DNA of 64,000 nucleotides from NCBI GenBank assembly GCA_964620445.1, contig CAZUHB010000028.1, positions 1-64,000 on the forward strand, in the 5' to 3' direction. Shown here one piece after another: positions 24,113 to 32,641 of the stretch (the first letter of the stretch is position 1; each line of letters begins with the position of its first letter). The stretch comes from CAZUHB01 sp964620445. GTDB taxonomy: Bacteria; Planctomycetota; B15-G4; CAYZWU01. Below the pieces are notes generated by a model that did no database searches, had not been told where the DNA came from, and saw only the letters and a list, made by a program, of their open reading frames with translations. Both the position numbers and the translations under genes were made by a program.

Positions 24113-27100
24113 CGCACAGGCTGAACGCCCAGTCGCCGGACTGCTCGATAATCTGCAGCACGATGCGGTTCGGGCCCTTCCGGCCTTGCACCTCGATCGA
24201 CGTGCCGGCGAGCGACCAACTTCTCGGCGCGTTGAACCCGCCCACATCGTCGCCATTGAACCAGCACTTGAATCCGTCGTCGCTGCCGATCCGGAGAACC
24301 ACGGTCTGGTCGGCCTCCAGCTCGAACTCTGTCATGGCCCAGGCCGAGACGTTGTCCGCCACGCCGAATACTTTTTGGAGGTCGATTCTTGCCCGCTCCC
24401 CCGAGAATTCGATCCACCGCAATTCCGTCCCGGCGCCCCCCGACCGATCGCCCTGGCCGGGCGGCTCCGCGGCGGCGAATACATCGGCCACCGATTGCTG
24501 ATCGCGGCTCCAGGCCTTCGGTCCGGCCAGGCGCCAATTCAGCAGGTAGCCGAGACGGACATGGATCTCCCTGCGGAGTGTACGATCGGCGATCGAACCG
24601 AGCAGGGGCAGAAGATCGGCGAGCATCTTCTGACCGGCGGCCCGATCGCCGGCCGAGAGTTTGTCGGCCACGGCAAGAACCACCCTGGCGGTGGCATCCA
24701 TGATCGCCCCGTCGACCGGCTTGTATTCGGACAGGATCGATTCCGACTCTTCCCAGCACTTTTTCACGCGATCGAGCGATGCGGGGCTTGCTATGGCCGC
24801 CATCCCATCGAGAGCCTTGACCCGAAAAGGGGTCGGCGCCTCGCTCTCGAAAAGGGCGTGGTAGAGGCCCAGGGCCTTGTCGACCTTGCCGGAGTCGAAA
24901 CAGGCCGCGGCCTCGTCCAGAAGATCTGCAGCGCGAACAGGGTCGATTCTCCGCTCCTCGGCCTTGCCATGGAGCAGGTTATCCACGTCCTCGCGGATCA
25001 CCTCGACGAAATTCAACGCCCGCCCATCGGACAGGTTCCGATCGCGGGGCGTCAGCTTCACGGAAAGAGATGACGACGCTCTCAGGCCGTTGAACTCGAG
25101 CACTGTCGCCAAGCGCCCGCCTCCAGCGGACGCCTTGCCGCCTCCGGCGGACGCCTTGCCGCTTCCAGCGGACGCTTTGCCGCCTCCGGCGGACGCGTCG
25201 GGATCGAACGCTTCCAGGACGATCTCATCTCCGATCGAGATGTCGAAGGGACGGGCCTCGGGCGCTCCTGTTCGGGACGCACTGAAGCCGAGGCGCACCG
25301 TGTAGACTCCCTCGGGCAGAGTCGAACTCTCCTCGGTGAGCGGAATGGTCAGCTCCCGGAGACCGCGGCATCCCGAAACGTGGAGCCAGGGTCTCTCGGT
25401 CCCCTCCAACCGGGCGCCGCGATGGTCGGCGCAGTAGTACCCGCCCCCGGGAGCGATCCTTTCGGTCAGCTCGAAATCCATGGCATAGTCGCCGTATCCG
25501 ATCGGCGAAACAACGCGCGGCCGCGGCCAGGCGAGCCAGAGCGTACCGTCCTCGTCGCGCTTGTCGCCGGGCGCACCGAGATTGACCGCCATATGCTTCA
25601 CCGGAAGATTCGCCCCGTGGTTCACGAACACGGTCCAGTTGCCCGTCGCCTTTTTTGGTTTGTGTGCCATGGCGAACGAGCAGCGGAGCGGGAAAGAGCA
25701 GGTGCAACCGGAGCTCGCCTCGGGCATGATCATCAGGCCCCCGGCCGTGATCATGTTGAGCCAGCAGCCCGGGCGGATCGCACCGAAGAGGCTCAGCCCC
25801 TTGTCCCCGGTGAGCTCGTAGATCGCCGCCCAGTAGGAGCGGTAGAAGAGGGTATGGGCCGACGCCGAGGTGACCGAGCAGCAGTGGCCGGGCCTGAGAA
25901 ACTCCCAGGGCACCGGATTCCCCGTGATCGGATGGGGCCTCGTCAAGATCTTGCCCGTGTGCAGATCGCAGGCGCGTGGTTCGATGATCATGCGATCGCC
26001 CACGATCAAGGGCCGCCTCAGGTAGTTGAGGGGCCGCGACCAGAGAAGTGCGCCCGTGGCCGCATCGAGGGCGGTGACACGGCGCCAGGTGAGTTCGTTC
26101 TTCAAAAAGAAGCCCGTATCGTGATTGCTGAAATGGCCGAAGAACGCAAGCACACCGCCCGCGACGGCGCTCCCCATCTTGTCGCCGCCGCAGCCTGTCA
26201 GGTCGAAGGGTTTCCGCCAGACCACGCGCCCCGAACCCGCGTCGAGAGCGGTCACGTACCGCACATCGCGCTCCTCCGCTTTGACCAGTCGCGCCTCGGC
26301 ACCCTCCTCGTAAATTCCTTGTGCCGTCGCGGAAGAGACCGCGCCGAGGGCACGATCCCGCTCCTCGGGCGTGCACCCCTCTTCCACGAGATAGATCCTG
26401 TCTTCGGTGATCGACACCGAGATGTTGGGAATCCGCTCGCCGCGATGGGTCCAGAGGAGCGCGCCGTTCGACCGGTCCATCGCAAAGAGCGTGTCACCAC
26501 CCATCACCCGGTCGGTGAGCGCTATTTTGGGCGTACGCTGGCTGTCCCACGTGGGAAAATCGGTCATCGACCGCCAGAGCGTACCGGCGCGGTGGTAGTA
26601 CATGTAGAGGTCGTCTCCGGCCTCGGGGTAGTTTTTCCGGATCCCGTTGAACGGAAGCGGCTTGCCGGTCCGTGTCTTCCACCGTTCGGCGACCTCGGGA
26701 TCGATCTCTTCCGGCAGAAGCCAGCGTTCCCCATCATCGGCGATGAAATCCTTCCACGGGGCGGCGTAGTCGCTCTTCAGAGGCTCGGCGCAGGTACCGA
26801 AGAGCATGTTGCCGGAGACGGCCACGAACCCCCACCGCGCCGGTCGATCGCCCGGCGCGCGCGGGATCTCGAAGATGCCCAAGATCTCGCCCGTGGCTGG
26901 ATCGAGCCGGTAACACTTGTCGTGGGCGGCCACGTAGACCCCGCTCCTGCTCAAGGCCAGATTCCCGCTGTCCACATCGACGCGGACACGCACCGCGCCG
27001 GGGATGTACCGCTTCCAGAGAAAGGTGCCGTTGTATGCGTCGTAGGCTGACACCACCTCTTCGCCCTGATGGAAGAGGCGGCCGTCGAGAGATACGGGGC

Positions 27101-29201
27101 TTGTCGAACGGCCGTGGCGGTCGATGATCTGCTCCGAACCCGGTTCCCCGAACCAGACGATGCCGAAAGGACCTTTGACCAGTTCATCGCCCGAACAGGA
27201 GGTGTTTTGCGGATTGCCGTAGAGCTGGGTCCAGCGCCCCGCGCCGTCCAGTTCCTCGCGCACGATCTTGGTCCACGCGAGCCCCTCCTCCCGCTCCGTC
27301 CGGCACGAAAGCCACACACCGCCGCAAGGTCTCAGCACACGGTCGATCTCCTTCGTGCCGAGCGAGGTGCGGCCGGTGAGCACCATCGCGTCGGAAACGA
27401 CGACGTTGGCGAAATAGGGTGGCAGGCTGTCCACATTCCAGGCGTGGACCGTCACGCGCGCCCCGTGGAGACCGGCGGCCCGGAGGCGTTCCCTGGCGCG
27501 CGCCACCTCGACGGGATCGCTCTCGATCCCCACGATGGTGAATTCCGTCAACCTGGCGAGCTCGCAGGCGAGACGGCCCGAACCGCAGTCGGCCACGAGG
27601 CAGTAACCCTTCGTGCCGCCCGCCTCCGCGGCGATCTTGGCGGCGGCGGCCCTGTACACGCTCTCCACTGCTTCGTCGCTTTCGACAGGCGCGATCGGTG
27701 CGGCTCCGATCTTCCGGGGGTCGCTGCCCGAAGGGGGACCGAAACAGGTCACGGCCCCGCTGTCCGAGCTGACCAGGAGATACCCCTCGGCGGCCGCGAG
27801 GCTGCGGGCCGAGCCTTCCACCGCGGCGTGCCACACCTCCTCTCCGGACCGAATATCGATTGCGGCCACTTTTCCCCGCCCCCCGGCATAGACCACGTCG
27901 TCTGCGAGGATCAACACCGAGAACTCCTGTCCCGCGAAATGCCAGCGGAAGCTCGACGCTCTCCGTTTCTTGATCTCCCCTTCGATCGCGAGGATCTGGC
28001 CGGGAAGCGGTACCAGTCTCCTCTCCAGCTTGGCCCGCTCCAATCCGGACGCTTTGGGAATCTCTTTTCGCAGCTCGGTCACGAGGCTGCCCAGTTCCTT
28101 CTTCTTCTTGCCGAGTGCGGCGACCCTGGAGACCGCTTCCTTGTAGGCGGCGCGATCGATGGCGTAGATCCCCTCTTTCGTGAGGACGTACGAGATCTCC
28201 CGCGTCATGGCCATGTCCAGGCCCGGAAACCAGGCGAAGACGGTGTTCTTCCGGCGGCCCGTCGAACTGTCGTATGAAAGCTTGTGCGGAACTCCCGAAT
28301 ACTCGTTTCCGACCACGAGATCGCTCCCGTCGAGGAGCGCCCACGTGCCTCCCCTTTTTCCCCCGGGAGAGGCATAGAAAAGAAACTTTCCCGTCTTCCT
28401 GTCGAAGGCCGCGGGCATGGCGCGGCCCGACGGCACGTAGATCGCGGCGTCCGATGCCAGGAGGTAGGCCTGGGGCGAGATCCCGCCATACTCCAGCTCG
28501 TGTGCGCGGTCGCCGATCGTGTCGTTCTTCCAGATCAGCGACCCGTCGGACGCGCGGAGGGCGCAGACGAAAATTCCCTCGAAGGGAAAAACTCCGGCGC
28601 AGAAGAACACCTCCCCCTTGTCGACCAGAACGGATGTTCTGACCGGCCACAACGATATCAGACGCCCGTTGCCGAGCACCCTGTCTTCGCCCGGTCCGGC
28701 GCGGTACTTCCAGACGAGGCGGCCGTCGCTCGCGCCGACGCAGTAGACGAAGCCGTCGTCGGAACCGAAAAAGAGGCGTCCCTCGCTGTAAGCGGGCGCG
28801 AAGCGCACCGGGCCGTCCACATCGAATGTCCAGCGCACCGCACCGGTGGCGCACTCGATCGCCACCACACTGTCGTCCACGGAAGACCCGAAAAAAGCGA
28901 GCCCCTCCCCCACGACCGCATGGAACGCGTTGTCGGCATGCATGCGGGGCAGTTCCTCCGACGGCGCGGGCCAGGCCGGTCTCGGCCGATGGCCCGAAAT
29001 CCACGACCATCGCAACTCGAGCGGCGGCTCGACGCTTTCGGCCGTGGCCCCGGACCGCCGGTTGTCGCCGCGATAGGTGGGCCAGTCGCCGGCAAGAAGC
29101 CCGCCCTGGAAAAGGAGAAGCACGAAACAGACTGCCGCGATGGAAGATGTCGAGATCGGCTGGGAGATTGAACTTTTCAAACCTTGGCTCCTTTCAGCCA
29201 T
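24075..29201 (-). CDS. Exported giant protein: PQQ-type propeller, SAM-methyltransferase-like domain, second propeller, tandem-repeat linker
   Basis: A 1708-residue protein with a signal segment (about 20-38). Residues 40-490 form a PQQ-type eight-bladed propeller (DWPTYRGDNRRSG, repeated DG-LVWKY and VAIDIRSGEEVWH blades). Residues 505-665 look like a class I methyltransferase: LVADCGSGRLACELARL is motif I, VGIESDPVEVARARERL motif II, followed by NVDSLPPYFANVVVSD. A second propeller spans about 668-1190. Next come a beta-rich domain, four copies of a 7-residue ASAGGGK-like repeat (about 1336-1363), a helical TPR-like part, and a last beta domain with DDGFKCWFNGDDVGGF. The function is unknown. 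It follows the ABC ATPase gene by 15 nt and so belongs to that operon. An export signal on a SAM-domain protein is odd, since SAM is cytoplasmic. Confidence 0.8.
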   Translation of the reverse strand: MAERSQGLKSSISQPISTSSIAAVCFVLLLFQGGLLAGDWPTYRGDNRRSGATAESVEPPLELRWSWISGHRPRPAWPAPSEELPRMHADNAFHAVVGEGLAFFGSSVDDSVVAIECATGAVRWTFDVDGPVRFAPAYSEGRLFFGSDDGFVYCVGASDGRLVWKYRAGPGEDRVLGNGRLISLWPVRTSVLVDKGEVFFCAGVFPFEGIFVCALRASDGSLIWKNDTIGDRAHELEYGGISPQAYLLASDAAIYVPSGRAMPAAFDRKTGKFLFYASPGGKRGGTWALLDGSDLVVGNEYSGVPHKLSYDSSTGRRKNTVFAWFPGLDMAMTREISYVLTKEGIYAIDRAAYKEAVSRVAALGKKKKELGSLVTELRKEIPKASGLERAKLERRLVPLPGQILAIEGEIKKRRASSFRWHFAGQEFSVLILADDVVYAGGRGKVAAIDIRSGEEVWHAAVEGSARSLAAAEGYLLVSSDSGAVTCFGPPSGSDPRKIGAAPIAPVESDEAVESVYRAAAAKIAAEAGGTKGYCLVADCGSGRLACELARLTEFTIVGIESDPVEVARARERLRAAGLHGARVTVHAWNVDSLPPYFANVVVSDAMVLTGRTSLGTKEIDRVLRPCGGVWLSCRTEREEGLAWTKIVREELDGAGRWTQLYGNPQNTSCSGDELVKGPFGIVWFGEPGSEQIIDRHGRSTSPVSLDGRLFHQGEEVVSAYDAYNGTFLWKRYIPGAVRVRVDVDSGNLALSRSGVYVAAHDKCYRLDPATGEILGIFEIPRAPGDRPARWGFVAVSGNMLFGTCAEPLKSDYAAPWKDFIADDGERWLLPEEIDPEVAERWKTRTGKPLPFNGIRKNYPEAGDDLYMYYHRAGTLWRSMTDFPTWDSQRTPKIALTDRVMGGDTLFAMDRSNGALLWTHRGERIPNISVSITEDRIYLVEEGCTPEERDRALGAVSSATAQGIYEEGAEARLVKAEERDVRYVTALDAGSGRVVWRKPFDLTGCGGDKMGSAVAGGVLAFFGHFSNHDTGFFLKNELTWRRVTALDAATGALLWSRPLNYLRRPLIVGDRMIIEPRACDLHTGKILTRPHPITGNPVPWEFLRPGHCCSVTSASAHTLFYRSYWAAIYELTGDKGLSLFGAIRPGCWLNMITAGGLMIMPEASSGCTCSFPLRCSFAMAHKPKKATGNWTVFVNHGANLPVKHMAVNLGAPGDKRDEDGTLWLAWPRPRVVSPIGYGDYAMDFELTERIAPGGGYYCADHRGARLEGTERPWLHVSGCRGLRELTIPLTEESSTLPEGVYTVRLGFSASRTGAPEARPFDISIGDEIVLEAFDPDASAGGGKASAGSGKASAGGGKASAGGGRLATVLEFNGLRASSSLSVKLTPRDRNLSDGRALNFVEVIREDVDNLLHGKAEERRIDPVRAADLLDEAAACFDSGKVDKALGLYHALFESEAPTPFRVKALDGMAAIASPASLDRVKKCWEESESILSEYKPVDGAIMDATARVVLAVADKLSAGDRAAGQKMLADLLPLLGSIADRTLRREIHVRLGYLLNWRLAGPKAWSRDQQSVADVFAAAEPPGQGDRSGGAGTELRWIEFSGERARIDLQKVFGVADNVSAWAMTEFELEADQTVVLRIGSDDGFKCWFNGDDVGGFNAPRSWSLAGTSIEVQGRKGPNRIVLQIIEQSGDWAFSLCATDGEGIPLFRR
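25113..25196. repeat. Tandem hairpin repeat, 4 x 21 nt, in frame
   Basis: Four 21-nt units inside the giant propeller gene encode ASAGGGK or ASAGSGK on the minus strand. Each unit can form a hairpin around TCC: CCGCC-TCC-GGCGG in two units and CCGCT-TCC-AGCGG in another, a paired change that keeps the stem while altering Gly to Ser. Confidence 0.93.
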
Positions 29202-29216
29202 TGAGCATCGAGCCGG

Positions 29217-29885
29217 CTAATCGGCCGTCGAGAGGCGGCCATCGACGATGTGCAGAATCCGCGTGGCCGATCGGTCCGCCGCGGTGCCGTGAGTCACGAC
29301 GACCACCGTACCCCCTTCTCTCTGGAACCCGGCGAGATGGCTCATGATTTCGGCCGCGTTCCGCGGATCGAGGTTGCCCGTGGGTTCGTCTGCGAGAACG
29401 ATCTTCGGATCGTTGACGAGGGCGCGCGCCATGGCGGTGCGCTGCCGCTCGCCCGCACTGAGATCGGCCGGCTTGTGATCGCGCCGCGCCGAGAGATTGA
29501 GCCGGTCGAGCAGATCGAGAGCTTTCTTTTCGCCTTCCGGCCGTTGGCGGCCCGCTTGCCGCGTGGAGAGACGCACGTTTTCGACGACCGTCAAGTAGGG
29601 AACGAGATGGAACATCTGGAAGACGAAACCGATGTTGACCGCCCTGAACCGGTTGCGCGCGCGGTTGCTGATGGCGAAAAGATCCCTGCCGTCGGCGAAG
29701 ACCGTGCCCGACGAGGGGTGCAGCATTCCGCCGAGCATGTTGAGCAGCGTCGTCTTGCCCGAGCCGCTCGGACCGCGGATGATGACGAACTCGCCCCGTT
29801 CGATCTCGACGCTCACGTCGTCGACGGCGCGCACCGGTCCATGTTTCGTCTCGAACACCCTGGCCAACCGCTCGACGATATACAT
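29217..29885 (-). CDS. ABC transporter ATPase, LolD/MacB type
   Basis: A 222-residue ATPase with Walker A GPSGSGKTTLLNMLGG, signature LSAGERQRTAMARALV, Walker B IVLADEPTGNLD and switch VVVVTHG. The NLDPRNA and FVFQMFHLVPYLTV segments are typical of LolD/MacB-type ATPases that drive FtsX-like permeases. Such pairs do mechanical work on periplasmic lipoproteins or peptides rather than moving solutes through the membrane. Its ATG lies 2 nt after the permease stop. Part of the operon 32268 to 24075. Confidence 0.93.
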   Translation of the reverse strand: MYIVERLARVFETKHGPVRAVDDVSVEIERGEFVIIRGPSGSGKTTLLNMLGGMLHPSSGTVFADGRDLFAISNRARNRFRAVNIGFVFQMFHLVPYLTVVENVRLSTRQAGRQRPEGEKKALDLLDRLNLSARRDHKPADLSAGERQRTAMARALVNDPKIVLADEPTGNLDPRNAAEIMSHLAGFQREGGTVVVVTHGTAADRSATRILHIVDGRLSTAD

Positions 29886-29887
29886 GC

Positions 29888-31036
29888 TCACTCCTGCCTC
29901 AGCGACTGAACGGGATCCTGGGCCACGGCCATCATGGCCGGCACGAAGGTCGCCAGCCCCGCCAGCAGGGGCGCCCCTGCCAGGGACCATGCGAGCAGAA
30001 CGTAATCGGCTTTGATCGACTTGGCCGTGACCTTGAAGATCTCGGGACCGAAGTGGAGGGCGAGCTCCGTGCCGGCGCCGAAACCGATCATGGCCCCGGC
30101 GAGCCCCGTCAATACGGCCTTCCCGAGAAAGAGTGCCGCGATCCATCCGCTGCCGTATCCGAGGGCGCGCATGATTCCGATCTCGCGGCGCCGTTCGCGC
30201 ACGTTGAGCAGAGCGAGTACCCCGATCCATACGACGCTGACCACCACCACAGTCGGCAGGACCAGGTCGAGAAAATAATCGCGCACCATCACCCTCTGCT
30301 CGCGGCGCGCCTTGGCGATCGCCCCGAGCTGGATGACCTCTGCCTCGGGCAGGACCGTGGCCAGTTGCTCCCTCAAGCGTGTGAGCGTTTCCTGCCGGGA
30401 GTCCTTGCAGAGGCAGTCGATCGCCTTGATCTCGTTGATCCTCCCCGGCAGCCCGAGTATTTCCTGGGCGTCGCTGATATGGCACTGAACGGTGATGTCC
30501 TCGTCGGTGCCCGTTTCCGGACCGCACCCCGCCACGACGAAGGGCCGCCCCTCGAGCACGACCGGATCGGCACGCTTGACTTTCAGGTCGCGGGCGAGGT
30601 GATAGCCGACGTAGATCGTGCCCTTCTCGACAGGTTCGATGATCGGCGGCTTCTCCTTCCCCGGGGGAAAGATCTCGGGCGTGATACCCATCAGGATCGC
30701 GCTCTTCGTGCGCCACTCGATCTTGCCGATCAGCACGGCGGTGATGTGGTTCGAGGAGAGTCCCTCGTGGGTGGCCAGCTTCCACGCGTAGTCCTCGGGC
30801 ATGGTCCTGTCCGAGAATCCTCTCTCGAAGAAGAGGTTCATGTCCGTCTCTTTCGGGATCACCCGCAAGTTGAGCCCCATGTCGCGCATGAGGCGCACCG
30901 TCTCGCGCTGGGAGGCGCGGCCGGTGGTCACGGAGGAGACGATAAGCGCCGCCGCCGTGGTCACGGCGATCAGGCTGAGAATGAAATTCAGCTTGCGGTG
31001 GGCGATCTCCTTCACGATCAGGCTGAACAGACTCAT
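29888..31036 (-). CDS. FtsX/MacB-type ABC permease
   Basis: A 382-residue permease with four membrane helices: one near residue 15-37, then a large periplasmic domain (about 40-255), and three near the end (about 258-370). The C-terminal REIGIMRALGYGSGWIAALFL is the typical coupling segment of FtsX domains. The first ATG overlaps the stop of the upstream gene by 4 nt. The periplasmic part has two cysteines (CLCKDS around 216-220). With the ATPase it forms a mechanotransmission-type transporter; its client could be the anchored protein encoded just upstream or the giant propeller protein downstream. Confidence 0.9.
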   Translation of the reverse strand: MSLFSLIVKEIAHRKLNFILSLIAVTTAAALIVSSVTTGRASQRETVRLMRDMGLNLRVIPKETDMNLFFERGFSDRTMPEDYAWKLATHEGLSSNHITAVLIGKIEWRTKSAILMGITPEIFPPGKEKPPIIEPVEKGTIYVGYHLARDLKVKRADPVVLEGRPFVVAGCGPETGTDEDITVQCHISDAQEILGLPGRINEIKAIDCLCKDSRQETLTRLREQLATVLPEAEVIQLGAIAKARREQRVMVRDYFLDLVLPTVVVVSVVWIGVLALLNVRERRREIGIMRALGYGSGWIAALFLGKAVLTGLAGAMIGFGAGTELALHFGPEIFKVTAKSIKADYVLLAWSLAGAPLLAGLATFVPAMMAVAQDPVQSLRQE

Positions 31037-32268
31037 CTCGGGCGCCCCCGGTCTCTCCTCCGCACGAGGACGATGCCCCAGATGATGACGGCGGCGGCGA
31101 TGAGTAGACAGGTCATCGCCAGCCGGAGGCCGGCCGGCGCCGCGCTCCGGTCAGGCGGGGCGCTCCCTTGCGCGGGGGGAGGGGGCCGTTCGGATTCGGC
31201 TTCGACCGCACTGTCGAAACCGATCTCGATTTCATTGTACCCGAGAGAGATCTCAGGCAGATCGCCGGAGCCGTTGGAGGCGCGTGCCCCGGCACCGGCG
31301 CCCACGATCCTGCTCACCTCCAGAATCACCGCGGGGCTCTCCGGATTGAATCCGATCTTTCGAACGAGCGCCTCGACGATCTCCTCGTCCCACCTGAGAG
31401 GAATCAGCCGGCCCTGCATCCACGAACGGGGAAGATCGCACTCGCAGTCCTGGCCGCTGATGGAGAGGATGCGTTCCAGCAGCGAGCGGTCGAGATCGCC
31501 GCCCGAAAGGGGCCAGCCGACCTGGCGGCCACGGCCGTGGAGCACGACCACCTGCGGCTCGTCAGCCGGCCTGCTGTCGAGGTCGAGACTGAAGAGAAGC
31601 ACGGCCTCGCCGGCCTGGGCGGACCGCGCCACGGTGACGAGACGGGGCGGCCGGTCGAGTTTCGCGGGGGCGTGCACCGGCTTGGGAAAGTAGGGCATCA
31701 TCTCTTCGATCCTGTCGATCGCTTCGGTGACGATCGCCCTGGCCTGTTCGTTCCTTTCAGCGTCGGATCCCTCGACGAGAACGACCACGCTCAGCGCCTC
31801 GATGATATCGCGCGTGATCGTTTCCCGCGCGGGCGATTTGACGAGCGCCTCGAAGGCGCGCCAGACCGCTTCGCGGGAGATCTCCTCGACCTCGCCGAGG
31901 GGTACGGGCAGGCAGCGGCCGCTCGGCGTGGCGAGGATCGCCATCGGAAAAGAGGCGCTCTGTCCCGCGGAGCCACCAGTCTCTTCCGCGATCGCTCCGG
32001 CCAGGATCGGGTGTTCCGGATTCTCGTCGGCATTGACGATCTCGTACCTGATATTGCTGCCCAGGCACTGGATCAGTGCCGCCTCCTCGAGCAGGGTGCG
32101 GACCGGTTCGGGAGTCCCGTCGCGCACGAAAATCAAGAGACGGTACTCCTCGTGTTCGTAACAGACAAAGGCCGCGTCGCGAACGCTGTACTCGCAAGGC
32201 AGCGCCGCGGCGCCAAGAAGGCACACGGCGGCAATGAACCAGACAAGGACCGAACTTTTCCGTATCAT
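31033..32268 (-). CDS. Exported, C-terminally anchored protein of unknown function
   Basis: A 411-residue protein with a signal peptide (MIRKSSVLVWFIAAVCLLGAA) and a C-terminal membrane helix (AMTCLLIAAAVIIWGIVLV) followed by RRRDRGRPR. The part between faces the periplasm. It contains the segments RLLIFVRDGTPEPVRTLLEE and NIRYEIVNADENPEH, which have a thioredoxin-like strand-helix-strand rhythm but no CxxC. A proline-rich linker precedes the anchor. I do not recognise the family. It is the first gene of the ABC operon, so it is probably a periplasmic adaptor or sensor for the transporter. A longer reading frame upstream (to 32415) lacks a signal peptide and was not used. Confidence 0.7.
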   Translation of the reverse strand: MIRKSSVLVWFIAAVCLLGAAALPCEYSVRDAAFVCYEHEEYRLLIFVRDGTPEPVRTLLEEAALIQCLGSNIRYEIVNADENPEHPILAGAIAEETGGSAGQSASFPMAILATPSGRCLPVPLGEVEEISREAVWRAFEALVKSPARETITRDIIEALSVVVLVEGSDAERNEQARAIVTEAIDRIEEMMPYFPKPVHAPAKLDRPPRLVTVARSAQAGEAVLLFSLDLDSRPADEPQVVVLHGRGRQVGWPLSGGDLDRSLLERILSISGQDCECDLPRSWMQGRLIPLRWDEEIVEALVRKIGFNPESPAVILEVSRIVGAGAGARASNGSGDLPEISLGYNEIEIGFDSAVEAESERPPPPAQGSAPPDRSAAPAGLRLAMTCLLIAAAVIIWGIVLVRRRDRGRPR

Positions 32269-32641
32269 CGAAATCGCCCCCGGGGCGTTTTGCCATTGCC
32301 ATCCCGCGTCGAGAATGTCGAGCCGCATCCGATCCCGGCTTCGACCGGAATCCCCTTGTACCACGCCCGAACGAACGGCGCAACTAGGGCGCCTCTCGAA
32401 CGATCGTTCGCCCAAACAGGGCAGCCTGCCTATTTTTTATTTATTCCCGTTGATGCTTTAGATATGGGGTAAACTGTAATTACCGAAATTTTGCGAAGCC
32501 TGACCACGGTCCGCGTGGTGCGGCCGGCCGTACCCGCTATCGATCCCTCTCCGTTCGAATCGAACCGCCCTCGGCGGCCTCGATGGATATTTGCGCGACC
32601 TCTGGTACGCCCGTTTTACATGCCGTAAGGAGAAATAGAAA
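32269..32641. promoter_or_regulatory. Divergent intergenic region
   Basis: These 373 nt separate the leftward ABC operon from the rightward exported-protein gene and should hold both promoters. The half next to the rightward gene (32428-32500) is AT-rich, with TTGATG at 32451 and TAAACT or TGTAAT further on, but none of these pairs has good spacing. Nothing else was recognised. Confidence 0.45.
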
